A DNA stretch of 64,000 nucleotides from an uncultured Eubacteriales bacterium (lineage in GTDB: Bacteria; Bacillota; Clostridia; Oscillospirales; Acutalibacteraceae): the NCBI GenBank assembly GCA_934729465.1, contig CAKVEP010000004.1, forward strand, positions 62,001 through 126,000. The letters are read 5' to 3'. This document shows positions 34,644 through 43,736 of the stretch, piece by piece (the stretch's first letter is position 1; each line of letters opens with the position of its first letter). The notes under the pieces were generated by a model. That model had not been told where the DNA came from and searched no databases. It was given only the letters and a program-made list of their open reading frames with translations. Position numbers and translations under genes: made by a program.

Positions 34644-36587
34644 ATGGAAAACCATGAGAATGATAAATTAAGGCTATTTCATAGCGGACAAAATTATAGG
34701 GCTTATGAATACCTTGGTTTTCATAGAAACTTTAACAAAAACGAGAGTATGATAAGTTTCAGAACATGGGCTCCAAATGCAGTGTCTGTCTCCTTAGTTG
34801 GCGATTTTAACAATTGGGATGCAAGTAAAAATAAAATGAAACGCATAAGCGATGGCGGAGTTTGGGAATGTGTTGTAAACGAAAATATAGAAGAGTATTC
34901 AGCGTATAAGTACAGCATAACAGCAAAAGACGGAACAATCTTATTAAAGAGTGACCCTTATGGTTATCACTTTGAAACAAGACCATCAGATGCTTCTAAA
35001 ATTTATGATATAGACGGTTACAAATGGCATGACGCCAAATGGACTAATAAACGAGTGAAATGTAATCATTACTCGCAGCCAATGAACATTTACGAGGTAC
35101 ACTTAGGCTCATGGAAGAGGTATTCTGATAACAACCCGTTTTCATACAAAAAATTATCAGAAGAATTAATTCCATATGTTAAAGAAATGGGCTATACGCA
35201 TATAGAATTGATGCCGATAACAGAGTATCCGTTTGATGCGTCGTGGGGCTATCAGGTTACAGGGTATTTTGCTCCGACTTCCAGATATGGCGTACCTTTG
35301 GATTTCATGGAGTTTGTAGATAAATGTCATCAAAGCGGAATAGGAGTGATAATAGATTGGATACCATCTCATTTTCCGAAAGATATGCATGGGATAGCGA
35401 AATTTGACGGGACGCCTTGCTATGAATACGCAGACACAAGGAAGGGAGAACACAAAGAATGGGGAACGCTTGTGTTTGATTACGGAAGGAATGAGGTTAA
35501 GAGTTTTTTGATTTCAAGCGCAGTATTTTGGATAGAGAAGTACCATATAGACGGAATAAGAACAGATGCTGTGGCATCGATGCTTTATTTAGACTACAGT
35601 CGAAAACAAGGCGAGTGGTTGCCAAACAAATTTGGAGGAAAAGAACATTTAGAAGCTATAGAGTTCATAAAACAATTAAATGAGGTAGTGTTTAAAGAGT
35701 TTCCGTGGATATTGATGATAGCCGAGGAGTCAACATCGTGGCCAATGGTTTCAGCGCCAACTTATCTAGGCGGGTTAGGATTTAACTATAAGTGGAATAT
35801 GGGCTGGATGAATGATATGCTGCAATACATAAAGAAAGAATCACAATACAGAAGTGCGAGTCATAGCAGCCTCACATTTTCATTTTTTTATGCTTTTTCT
35901 GAAAATTTTATCCTACCAATATCGCATGATGAAGTGGTGTATGGGAAATGCTCTCTTATAAACAAGATGCCGGGGGATTACGAAGAAAAATTTGCAGGGG
36001 TAAGAATGTTTATGTGTTACATGATGGCGCATCCCGGAAAAAAATTGGTGTTTATGGGTACTGAGTTCGGACAATTCAAAGAGTGGGATTATAAAACAGA
36101 GCTAGACTGGCTGCTTTTAGATTATCCTAAACATAATGAGCTGAAAGAGTTTTTTAGAGAGCTTAATCATTTTTATTTAAAGAATAGTGCTTTGTGGGAA
36201 GTAGATTTTTCTTGGAAGGGTTTTTCGTGGATAGCGCATGACGATTACAAGCAAAGTGTTATAAGTTTTAGAAGAATAAATGAAAAGGGCGAAGAGATAA
36301 TAGTGATATGTAATTTTCAGTCGAGCCTAAGGGAAAATTATCGTATAGGGGTTCCGTGTGAGGGTACATATTACGAAGTATTTAATTCCGATGACGAAAA
36401 ATTCGGAGGAAACGGAATTAAAACACAGAAAAAGATTGTATCGGAAAACATATCAATGCATGGTTATGAAGATTCTATATGTTTGAAGTTGCCGCCTCTT
36501 TCTGTTTTGTTTCTGAAGGTCAGGAAAAAACCAAAAAGAAAACCGAGAGTAAAAACGGCTAAAGTCAATAAAATAGGAGAAAAGTAA
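34644..36587 (+). CDS. glgB: 1,4-alpha-glucan branching enzyme
   Basis: GH13 enzyme that makes alpha-1,6 branches in glycogen. 647 aa. The N-terminal CBM48 domain spans about residues 25-115 (FRTWAPNAVSVSLVGDFNNW in parts). The barrel shows VHLGSWKR, EYPFDASWGYQVTGYFAPTSRYG (in parts), DWIPSHFPKD, DGIRTDAVASMLYLDY with the nucleophile Asp, IAEESTSWP with the acid/base Glu, and ISHDEVVYGK with the third acid. The last about 15 residues are Lys/Arg-rich and not part of the family fold. GGAG at 34630-34633 precedes ATG 34644. First gene of glgB-glgC-glgD-glgA, which builds glycogen as an energy reserve. Confidence 0.96.
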   Translation: MENHENDKLRLFHSGQNYRAYEYLGFHRNFNKNESMISFRTWAPNAVSVSLVGDFNNWDASKNKMKRISDGGVWECVVNENIEEYSAYKYSITAKDGTILLKSDPYGYHFETRPSDASKIYDIDGYKWHDAKWTNKRVKCNHYSQPMNIYEVHLGSWKRYSDNNPFSYKKLSEELIPYVKEMGYTHIELMPITEYPFDASWGYQVTGYFAPTSRYGVPLDFMEFVDKCHQSGIGVIIDWIPSHFPKDMHGIAKFDGTPCYEYADTRKGEHKEWGTLVFDYGRNEVKSFLISSAVFWIEKYHIDGIRTDAVASMLYLDYSRKQGEWLPNKFGGKEHLEAIEFIKQLNEVVFKEFPWILMIAEESTSWPMVSAPTYLGGLGFNYKWNMGWMNDMLQYIKKESQYRSASHSSLTFSFFYAFSENFILPISHDEVVYGKCSLINKMPGDYEEKFAGVRMFMCYMMAHPGKKLVFMGTEFGQFKEWDYKTELDWLLLDYPKHNELKEFFRELNHFYLKNSALWEVDFSWKGFSWIAHDDYKQSVISFRRINEKGEEIIVICNFQSSLRENYRIGVPCEGTYYEVFNSDDEKFGGNGIKTQKKIVSENISMHGYEDSICLKLPPLSVLFLKVRKKPKRKPRVKTAKVNKIGEK

Positions 36588-36599
36588 GAGGTGATGAAA

Positions 36600-37769
36600 T
36601 TGTATCCAAAACAGGAGATAGTTGCAATGCTACTTGCAGGAGGACATGGGAGCAGACTGGGAGCGTTAACTAAAAAAATAGCAAAACCGGCAGTGGCTTA
36701 TGGCGGAAAATACAGAATAATAGATTTCCCCTTATCGAATTGTGTAAATTCAGGGATAGAGGCGGTTGGAGTGTTGACCCAGTATCAGCCACTCACACTA
36801 AATGAGTATATAGGAAGCGGTCAGCCGTGGGACTTGGACAGTACATACACAGGAATACAAATTTTATCGCCTTATGAAAATAAAGTAGATTCTTCTTGGT
36901 ACAGCGGGACAGCCAATTCCGTTTACCAAAATTTTAACTACATAGAAAGATATAACCCAGAGTATGTTTTGGTTATATCAGGTGACCACATATATAAAAT
37001 GGATTACTCTAAAATGCTTTGTTTTCATAAAGAAAATAAAGCGGATTGTACCATAGCAACAATAGAAGTTCCACTTTGTGAGGCGCATAGGTTTGGTATT
37101 TTGAACACCAATCAAGACAACTCTATATATGAATTTGACGAAAAACCGGAGTATCCCAAGGGAAATAAAGCGTCTATGGGGATATACATTTTTAACTGGG
37201 AGAAGTTAAAAACATATTTAGAAAAAGACAATAAAAACAGCTCCTCTACTCACGACTTTGGAAGAGATGTTCTGCCTTATATGCTTAGCTGTGGAGAAAG
37301 TATGTATGCCTATCCGTTTAACGGGTATTGGAAGGACGTTGGAACAGTTGAAAGTTTGTGGCAAGCTAATATGGATTTGTTAAATTCTAAAACCGATATG
37401 AATTTAAATGACGATTCATGGAAGATATATTCGAGAAATTCAATACTGCCGCCTCATTATATATCTGGTTCGGCGAGTGTGGAGAATTGTTTGGTTGCGG
37501 ATGGATGTATGATATACGGAAATATTAAAAATTCTGTAATTTTCACAGGTGCATACATAGGGAAAAACGCTGATATACAAAATTCTGTAATTATGCCCGA
37601 TTGTGTTGTTGAAGACAACGTTAAATTAGATTACACCGTAGTTTCTGAAAATACGACAGTTTCTAAAAATACTATAATACCAAACAGCCTTAAACCTTTA
37701 AACAATGCTCAAAAATTAAATATATCTATTATTGACCAATCAAATAATTCAAATGACAACATTAAGTAA
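36600..37769 (+). CDS. glgC: Glucose-1-phosphate adenylyltransferase, catalytic subunit
   Basis: Makes ADP-glucose from ATP and glucose 1-phosphate, the committed step of glycogen synthesis. 389 aa from TTG 36600. Motifs: MLLAGGHGSRLGALT (nucleotide loop, about 10-24), KPAVAYGGKYRIIDFPLSNC (in parts), ISGDHIYKMDY with the catalytic Asp, FDEKP, and GYWKDVGT. A left-handed beta-helix forms the C-terminus. Start choice: in-frame GTG 36591, ATG 36594 and TTG 36600 are possible; GAGG at 36588-36591 lies 8 bases before the TTG, and the family begins near KQEIVAMLLAGG, so TTG is preferred. Allosteric control in GlgC/GlgD enzymes usually involves both subunits. Confidence 0.95.
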   Translation: MYPKQEIVAMLLAGGHGSRLGALTKKIAKPAVAYGGKYRIIDFPLSNCVNSGIEAVGVLTQYQPLTLNEYIGSGQPWDLDSTYTGIQILSPYENKVDSSWYSGTANSVYQNFNYIERYNPEYVLVISGDHIYKMDYSKMLCFHKENKADCTIATIEVPLCEAHRFGILNTNQDNSIYEFDEKPEYPKGNKASMGIYIFNWEKLKTYLEKDNKNSSSTHDFGRDVLPYMLSCGESMYAYPFNGYWKDVGTVESLWQANMDLLNSKTDMNLNDDSWKIYSRNSILPPHYISGSASVENCLVADGCMIYGNIKNSVIFTGAYIGKNADIQNSVIMPDCVVEDNVKLDYTVVSENTTVSKNTIIPNSLKPLNNAQKLNISIIDQSNNSNDNIK

Positions 37770-37789
37770 AAATGGGGAGCAGAAGTCTT

Positions 37790-38902
37790 ATGCGAGGAAA
37801 TAATGTATTAGGAATAATATTTTCGGATATTAACGAAAGAGAAATAAGATGTTTGTCGGAAGGAAGAACAATGGGTTCAATCCCCTTCGGAGGAAGGTAT
37901 AGACTTATAGATTTTTCACTGTCTAACATGGTAAACTCAGGGATTAATAAGGTTGGAGTGGTAACAAAGGGAGATTATAAATCTATTTTAAACCACTTAG
38001 GGTCGGGAAAAAATTGGGATTTATCCAAAAAGAACGGTGGACTTTATATTTTACCGCCGTTCGGAAGTGATTTTAACTTTGATAATAAGGTTAAAACTTT
38101 ATATTATCTAAAAGACTTTATAGATACTTCGGCAGAAGAATATGTTTTACTTTGCGATTGTAACGTGGTGTGCAACATAGACTATAAAGACGTTTTAGAC
38201 AAACATATTAAAACCCAAGCAGATATAACTATCGTCTATGAAGAAGGGATTCCTCCTAAAAAGTCGAACTCCGACATAATATTAGAAACTTTAAATAACG
38301 GCAAAGTAAGCAAAGCGTTGATTTGTAAGGATTATGGTAGAAAATGTAATTACTCTCTTAATATGTTTGTCCTAAAGAAAAAACTTCTTAATAGTGTAAT
38401 ATTAAATTGTTTTAGGAACAACAACCTAGATTTTGAGAGATGCGTAATACAAGAAAATGTTAATAAATTAAATATTTTCGGCTATAAATTTAAAGGTTTT
38501 TCTAAAACGATAACTTCACTAAACACATATTTTGATGCCAATATGTTACTTTTGTCCGAAAGTGTTAGAAATGAGCTTTTTAACCACGAAAGACCCATAT
38601 ACACAAAAATAAAAGATGACATGCCGGCTAGATACAATAAAGGTAGTAAAATAAGTAAATGTTTGATTTCCAACGGCTGCGAAATAGACGGAGAAATATC
38701 AAACAGTATTGTTTTTAGAGGAGTTAAAGTTGGCAAAGGAGCTAAGATATCAAATTGTATATTAATGCAAAATTGCGTTATAGAAGATAACAGTGTTTTA
38801 AATTACGCAGTAACAGATAAATATGTAAATATAAAAAATTCGAGAAAGCTTATGGGTTACTATTCATATCCTATATACATAGAAAAAAGTAAGATTATAT
38901 AA
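37790..38902 (+). CDS. glgD: Glucose-1-phosphate adenylyltransferase, regulatory subunit
   Basis: 370-aa GlgC paralogue acting as partner of GlgC in clostridial ADP-glucose pyrophosphorylase. It keeps the fold (GGRYRLIDFSLSNMVNSGI in parts, and a C-terminal beta-helix with SKCLISNGCEIDG), but the nucleotide loop GGxGSRL is replaced by SEGRTMGSIPFGG context and the catalytic GDH is LCDCNVVCN, so it is predicted to be catalytically weak or dead. ATG 37790 (MRGNNVLGIIFS) matches family starts and has GGGGAG at 37774-37779; the ATG at 37772 has no ribosome site. It follows glgC by 20 bases and precedes glgA. Confidence 0.92.
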   Translation: MRGNNVLGIIFSDINEREIRCLSEGRTMGSIPFGGRYRLIDFSLSNMVNSGINKVGVVTKGDYKSILNHLGSGKNWDLSKKNGGLYILPPFGSDFNFDNKVKTLYYLKDFIDTSAEEYVLLCDCNVVCNIDYKDVLDKHIKTQADITIVYEEGIPPKKSNSDIILETLNNGKVSKALICKDYGRKCNYSLNMFVLKKKLLNSVILNCFRNNNLDFERCVIQENVNKLNIFGYKFKGFSKTITSLNTYFDANMLLLSESVRNELFNHERPIYTKIKDDMPARYNKGSKISKCLISNGCEIDGEISNSIVFRGVKVGKGAKISNCILMQNCVIEDNSVLNYAVTDKYVNIKNSRKLMGYYSYPIYIEKSKII

Positions 38903-38919
38903 AATTGGTTGAGGTGTTT

Positions 38920-40332
38920 ATGAATATTTTATTTTGTACAAGTGAGGCAAGTCCGTTTATTTCAACAGGTGGTTTAGGAGAAATCGGAGGTTCGCTGCCA
39001 AAAGCACTTTGCTCAAGTGGCGAAGATTGCAGAGCTGTAATTCCGCTTTACAAAGGAATAAATGCTGAATTAAAGAAAGACATAAAATTTATTAAATCAT
39101 TGAGTGTTAGCGTTGCTTGGAGAAATCAATACTGCGGAGTGTTTGAAGCTGAGCATAGTGGGGTTAAATATTATTTTTTAGACAATAAATATTATTTCGA
39201 CAGAGATAATCTTTACGGATACTATGACGACGGAGAAAGATTTGCGTTTTTTTCCAGAGCGATTTTAGATATGCTGAAAGAAGTAGATTTTAAGCCTGAT
39301 GTAATACATTGCAATGATTGGCAAACAGCGCTTGTGTCGGTGTATCATGATTCGATATATAAGTATGATGACTGGTACGCTAACATTAAAACCGTGTTTA
39401 CAATCCATAACATACAGTATCAAGGTAACTACTCAAAAGATGTTCTTAATGAGCTTATCGGAGTTCCGGAAGAAAAACAATCAATTTTAGAATTTAACGA
39501 TTGTATAAATCTGATGAAAGGCGGAATAGAGGCATCAAGATTTGTTACGACCGTTAGTCCTACATACGCTAAAGAAATTATGAATCCTTGGTATTCTCAC
39601 GGACTCGATTGTATACTCAAAAACAGAGAATGGAAGGTTAAGGGTATACTTAACGGGATAGACACCGAAATTTATAATCCGAGTGACGATAATTTAATAT
39701 ATGAAAACTACGATGTAAACACGATTGATAAAAAAAGTATAAACAAATGTATTCTTCAAAAAAGACTCGATTTACAAGAAAATAAAAATGTGCCACTACT
39801 CGCCATGGTTACACGATTAGCAGAGCACAAGGGGATAGATTTGGTTGAAGAAGTATTTGAAAGAATGATTAATGAAAGAGATTTTCAATTTGTAATATTG
39901 GGAGTCGGAGAGCAAAAATATGAAAAATTTTTTGAAGAAATGGCAAGAAAATATACAGGGAAAGTAAGCTGTTGCAAGGGATTTGTAAAAGAGCTGTCAA
40001 ACAAAATATATGCGGCATCTGATATGTTTTTAATGCCTTCAAAAAGCGAACCATGCGGTCTTTCACAAATGATAGCCATGAGATACGGCAGTATACCAAT
40101 TGTTAGAAAGACAGGAGGATTAAATGATACAGTAAGCGACAGCGGAGATGAAATCGGAGTTGGCTTTACCTTCCAAAACTACGATGCTTTTGATATGCTA
40201 CAAGCGGTTTACAGGGCACTTGATGGATATAAAAACCGTAATGGCTGGGAAATACTCGTAAAAAGAGCGATGAGTATTGACAACAGTTGGGGGAACCGTG
40301 TGGCAGACTATGAAAAAGTGTATAATTTATAA
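38920..40332 (+). CDS. glgA: Glycogen synthase
   Basis: GT5 enzyme adding glucose from ADP-glucose to growing glycogen chains. 470 aa from ATG 38920, which has GAGGTG at 38911-38916; the in-frame TTG at 38905 lacks one. N-terminal domain: MNILFCTSEASPFISTGGLGEIGGSLPKAL (in parts). The family's ADP-glucose-binding KxGGL reads STGGL here, so the lysine is a serine. The rest is intact: VIHCNDWQTALV, VFTIHNIQYQG, LNGIDTEIYNP, VTRLAEHKGIDL, and the C-terminal SKSEPCGLSQMIAMRYGSIPIVRKTGGL (in parts) with the catalytic Glu. Last gene of the glg operon; no clear terminator before the next promoter. Confidence 0.95.
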   Translation: MNILFCTSEASPFISTGGLGEIGGSLPKALCSSGEDCRAVIPLYKGINAELKKDIKFIKSLSVSVAWRNQYCGVFEAEHSGVKYYFLDNKYYFDRDNLYGYYDDGERFAFFSRAILDMLKEVDFKPDVIHCNDWQTALVSVYHDSIYKYDDWYANIKTVFTIHNIQYQGNYSKDVLNELIGVPEEKQSILEFNDCINLMKGGIEASRFVTTVSPTYAKEIMNPWYSHGLDCILKNREWKVKGILNGIDTEIYNPSDDNLIYENYDVNTIDKKSINKCILQKRLDLQENKNVPLLAMVTRLAEHKGIDLVEEVFERMINERDFQFVILGVGEQKYEKFFEEMARKYTGKVSCCKGFVKELSNKIYAASDMFLMPSKSEPCGLSQMIAMRYGSIPIVRKTGGLNDTVSDSGDEIGVGFTFQNYDAFDMLQAVYRALDGYKNRNGWEILVKRAMSIDNSWGNRVADYEKVYNL

Positions 40333-40377
40333 TGAGATAGTTAAAATATATTTTCTATGTTAAGCCATCTGCGGTAC

Positions 40378-40406
40378 TTTACAAATTATATTAATTATTA
40401 TATAAT
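40378..40406 (+). promoter_or_regulatory. Promoter for the DMT transporter gene
   Basis: TTTACA (40378-40383), 17 bases, TATAAT (40401-40406), about 52 bases before the ATG. Confidence 0.75.
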
Positions 40407-40457
40407 AAAAATATCATATCTTAGGAGCAGAGCCGAAAATTATAGGGGGATAAGCTA

Positions 40458-41435
40458 ATGACAGAAACTAAACAAGAAAAATTTTTTACTAAAAAACTTA
40501 ATGTAATTTTACTTGCGGTGCTGTGCATGGCGCTGTGGGGAAGTACTGCACCTGTAATTAAAGTAGGTTTTGACTTATTTGTTATAGACCAAGATGAAAT
40601 TGTTTCAAAAATTTTGTTTGCCGGTTTGCGTTTTGTTATAGCCGGTGTGTGTGTGTTACTTGTACCATTTATTAAAAGAAAGAAAATTATACTTCCAAAT
40701 AAAGCTATGCTACCAAGTACAATATCAATTGGTTTGGTGCAAACAACTTTACAGATGATATTCTTTTTTATCGGATTATCATATACAACAGGATTTAAGG
40801 CATCTGTAATGGCTGGAATGTCAACATTCTTTTCAGTGATTTTAGCTCACTTTATGTATAAAGATGATAGGCTAAACTTTTTAAAGGGAGCTGGATGTAT
40901 TGTAGGCTTTGCAGGAGTGTTGATTTCAGGCATTGGTGGTTCGGCAGCCGGAGCAAATGAAGCTATGCTTTTTGGAATTCCTTTTATGGGTGATATATTT
41001 GTTATGTTATCAATGCTTATGTTTGCAGTTTCAGGGCCAATGTGTAAAGAAGCATCTAAAAAAGGTGATATGACATTAATTACCGGTTATAGTATGTTAA
41101 TAGGCGGCATAATATTAGTATTAATCGGTGCATTAAGCGGCGGTGTTCTTGAAAATGTGTCTTTTGCAGGACTTTCGGTTTTGTTTTATGTTGGTGCATT
41201 GTCAGCAGTTGCAACCACGATTTGGAATATGCTTTTAAAATATAATAACGTGAGTGCAATAAGCGTGTATAACTGCTTACAGCCTGTATTTGGAGCACTT
41301 CTTTCTGCTGCGTTACTAGGAGAAAATGTATTTCAAATTAAAAACTTAGTAGCATTAATTTTTTCATGTGCAGGAATTTATTTAGTAAATAAAGCGCCAA
41401 AAACAGAAGTAGCTATGGCTGAAGCCAAAAAATAA
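40458..41435 (+). CDS. EamA/DMT-superfamily transporter
   Basis: 325-aa inner-membrane protein with about ten hydrophobic helices in two EamA repeats (roughly residues 15-155 and 180-315). Family traits are ALWGSTAPVIKVGF in helix 1, the GLSYTTGFKASVMAGMSTFFSVILAH block (in parts: SYTTGFKASVM) in the first repeat, and YNCLQPVFGALLSAALLGE in the second. It probably exports or imports a small metabolite such as an amino acid or metabolite analogue; substrate cannot be read from sequence. GGGGGA lies about 8 bases before ATG 40458. Its codon choice is a little different from its neighbours. It has its own promoter; nfnA follows after 47 bases. Confidence 0.88.
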   Translation: MTETKQEKFFTKKLNVILLAVLCMALWGSTAPVIKVGFDLFVIDQDEIVSKILFAGLRFVIAGVCVLLVPFIKRKKIILPNKAMLPSTISIGLVQTTLQMIFFFIGLSYTTGFKASVMAGMSTFFSVILAHFMYKDDRLNFLKGAGCIVGFAGVLISGIGGSAAGANEAMLFGIPFMGDIFVMLSMLMFAVSGPMCKEASKKGDMTLITGYSMLIGGIILVLIGALSGGVLENVSFAGLSVLFYVGALSAVATTIWNMLLKYNNVSAISVYNCLQPVFGALLSAALLGENVFQIKNLVALIFSCAGIYLVNKAPKTEVAMAEAKK

Positions 41436-41482
41436 TAAACTTAAGGTAATTAAAAATTTAATAACAGAGGTGCATGTAGTTT

Positions 41483-42328
41483 ATGTTTGAAGTGATAGAA
41501 AAGGTTTTGCTTAATGATTATGTGTCTAAGATGGTGATACATGCGCCGATGATTGCCAAAAAAACTGCCGCAGGGCAGTTTATTATTATGCGTGTAAATA
41601 AATACGGAGAGAGGATTCCTCTAACAGTGGCTGATTACAACAGAGAATTAGGCAATATAACTATAATTTATCAAAAAGTGGGTAAAACAACTTTACTTTT
41701 AGATTCATTAAATGTTGGTGATAATATTCTTGACGTGGTTGGTCCTCTTGGTAAGCCTTCGGAGCTTAGCGGATATAAAAAAGCGATAGTAGTCGGAGGC
41801 GGAGTTGGAGTTGCAATAGCTTATCCCGAGGCTAAGGCTTTAACAGAAAATGGATGTGAAGTTGAAATTATTGCAGGTTTTAGAAGTAGCGAATTAATTA
41901 TATTAGAAGAGGAAATGAAAAAAAATTCATGTAAATGTGACATAGTGACAGACAATGGTTCAAATGGTAATAAAGGGCTTGTCACGGATTGTTTGGAAAA
42001 AAAGTTAAAACACAATAATTATGACGTAGTTATAGCAATTGGACCTTTGCCTATGATGAAAGCCGTTTGCGAAATGACTAAAAAATATAATGTTAAAACC
42101 ATAGTGAGTATGAATCCAATAATGATAGATGGAACAGGAATGTGTGGGGGATGTAGGGTTACGGTTGATGGTGAAATGAAGTTTGCCTGCTTGGACGGAC
42201 CTGAATTTGACGGACATAAAGTGGACTTTGACGAAATAATTGTTAGAAACAGGACTTACTTAAAAGAAGAGAATGTGTCAAGGGAAAAATATTGTAATTT
42301 AATGAAGGGTGTTTCGTATGTTAAATAA
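41483..42328 (+). CDS. nfnA: NfnA: NADH-dependent ferredoxin:NADP+ oxidoreductase, FAD/NAD subunit
   Basis: 281-aa flavoprotein of the ferredoxin-NADP reductase type with a C-terminal [2Fe-2S] site, here MCGGCRVTVDGEMKFACLDGPEF (in parts: GMCGGCRV, FACLDGP) at about residues 219-240. FAD domain at 1-95 (RIPLTVADY), NAD domain from about 96 (VVGGGVGVAIAYP). With NfnB it forms the electron-bifurcating transhydrogenase that balances NADH, NADPH and reduced ferredoxin in anaerobes; the same proteins are also annotated as PyrK-like or glutamate synthase-associated. GAGGTG precedes ATG 41483. The 3' end overlaps nfnB by 11 bases from the chosen start. Confidence 0.9.
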   Translation: MFEVIEKVLLNDYVSKMVIHAPMIAKKTAAGQFIIMRVNKYGERIPLTVADYNRELGNITIIYQKVGKTTLLLDSLNVGDNILDVVGPLGKPSELSGYKKAIVVGGGVGVAIAYPEAKALTENGCEVEIIAGFRSSELIILEEEMKKNSCKCDIVTDNGSNGNKGLVTDCLEKKLKHNNYDVVIAIGPLPMMKAVCEMTKKYNVKTIVSMNPIMIDGTGMCGGCRVTVDGEMKFACLDGPEFDGHKVDFDEIIVRNRTYLKEENVSREKYCNLMKGVSYVK

Positions 42329-43700
42329 AAGTAAGCAAAAGGTTATTATGCCGCATCAAGACCCCAAGGTTCGTAGCAAAAATTTTAAAGAGGTTTGCTT
42401 GGGCTACGATTATGAAAGAGCCAAAGAAGAAGCAGATAGATGTTTGAATTGTAAACATAAACCGTGTGTTAGTGGTTGTCCGGTAAATGTTGATATACCG
42501 GAATTTATAAAATGTATACTTGATGATGACCTTGAAAAAGCGTATAAAATTATAGCTAAGACTAATGCACTCCCTGCCATATGCGGAAGGGTTTGTCCAC
42601 AGGAAAAACAGTGCGAAGCGAAGTGTGTTATGGGGAAAATAGGTGAACCGGTTTCAATAGGCAATCTTGAAAGATATGTGTCTGATTACCACAGAATTAA
42701 TGATACAAAAGGCAACAAAACGGGGGACAAAAACGGAATAAAAATTGCGATAGTAGGTTCCGGACCATCAGGGTTAACGTGTGCTAATGATTTATCGCTT
42801 CTTGGCTATGACGTTACAATTTATGAAGCCTTACACACAGAAGGTGGAGTATTATCGTATGGAATACCTCAGTTTAGACTGCCGAGGGACGTTTTGAAAT
42901 ATGAGATTGACAAATTAAAATTACAGGGAGTAAAGATAGAAACTAACGTTGTAATCGGGAAAACACTTTCACTTGATGATTTGTTTGAAATGGGATATAA
43001 AGCAGTGTATATAGCCTCAGGAGCAGGAATACCTAGATTTATGGGGATTCCGGGAGAAAAGCTGCCTCAGGTTTATTGTGCTAACGAATTTCTCACAAGA
43101 ATAAATTTAATGAACGCTCATGTTGAAAAATTTGATACTCCGTTGTTTAATGCAAAAAATGTTTTGGTAGTTGGCGGAGGGAATGTTGCTATGGACGCAG
43201 CAAGGTGTGCGAAACGTTTAGGAGCAGATGTTACGGTTATGTACAGACGCTCTGAAGAGGAAATGCCCGCCAGAAGAGAGGAAGTTAAGCAGGCTAAAGA
43301 AGAAGGAATTAATTTTGAGTTTTTAAGCAACCCTGTAAAAATTTGTGGCGATGAAGAAAATAATGTAAATAGCGTGGAGTATGTTGAAATGAAATTGCTT
43401 GATGCCGATGGTACAGGCAGGCGAGCGGTTGCAGAAAAAGGAAACGGTGTGTTTAACATTAAAGCCGATTGCGTTATAATGGCGATAGGAAATATGCCAA
43501 ATTCAATCATAAGAGAGTCTGATAAAAGCATAAAATGTAAAAGTAACGGCTGCATAGTGGTTGATGATAACACTTTGAAAACGTCTAAGCCAAACACTTA
43601 CGCAGGAGGAGATGCAGTTACCGGAGCGGCTACGGTCATACTGGCTATGAATGCCGGGAAAAGAGCAGCGTTACAGATAGATAAAGATATAAATATCTGA
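42318..43700 (+). CDS. nfnB: NfnB: electron-bifurcating transhydrogenase, Fe-S/FAD subunit
   Basis: 460-aa partner of NfnA, related to the small subunit of glutamate synthase. N-terminal [4Fe-4S] domain: CLNCKHKPCVSGCPVNVDIPEF (in parts) at about residues 36-57 and ICGRVCPQEKQCEAKC at about 88-103. Two Rossmann motifs follow: IAIVGSGPSGLTCANDL (FAD, about 142-158) and VLVVGGGNVAMDAARCAKRLG (NADPH, in parts); the end has YAGGDAVTGAATVILAMNAGKRAA (in parts). No glutamate synthase large subunit is adjacent, favouring NfnAB. ATG 42318 is preferred to GTG 42309 because GAAGGGTG lies 6-7 bases before it and MLNKSKQKV fits the family. Confidence 0.92.
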   Translation: MLNKSKQKVIMPHQDPKVRSKNFKEVCLGYDYERAKEEADRCLNCKHKPCVSGCPVNVDIPEFIKCILDDDLEKAYKIIAKTNALPAICGRVCPQEKQCEAKCVMGKIGEPVSIGNLERYVSDYHRINDTKGNKTGDKNGIKIAIVGSGPSGLTCANDLSLLGYDVTIYEALHTEGGVLSYGIPQFRLPRDVLKYEIDKLKLQGVKIETNVVIGKTLSLDDLFEMGYKAVYIASGAGIPRFMGIPGEKLPQVYCANEFLTRINLMNAHVEKFDTPLFNAKNVLVVGGGNVAMDAARCAKRLGADVTVMYRRSEEEMPARREEVKQAKEEGINFEFLSNPVKICGDEENNVNSVEYVEMKLLDADGTGRRAVAEKGNGVFNIKADCVIMAIGNMPNSIIRESDKSIKCKSNGCIVVDDNTLKTSKPNTYAGGDAVTGAATVILAMNAGKRAALQIDKDINI

Positions 43701-43736
43701 ATAGGGTGATTTTAAATAAGATTAGTTTTATTTGGA

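Noticed and set aside
42318..43700. Glutamate synthase small subunit
   Set aside because: No large subunit is nearby and the gene overlaps an NfnA-type gene; the pair fits NfnAB better.
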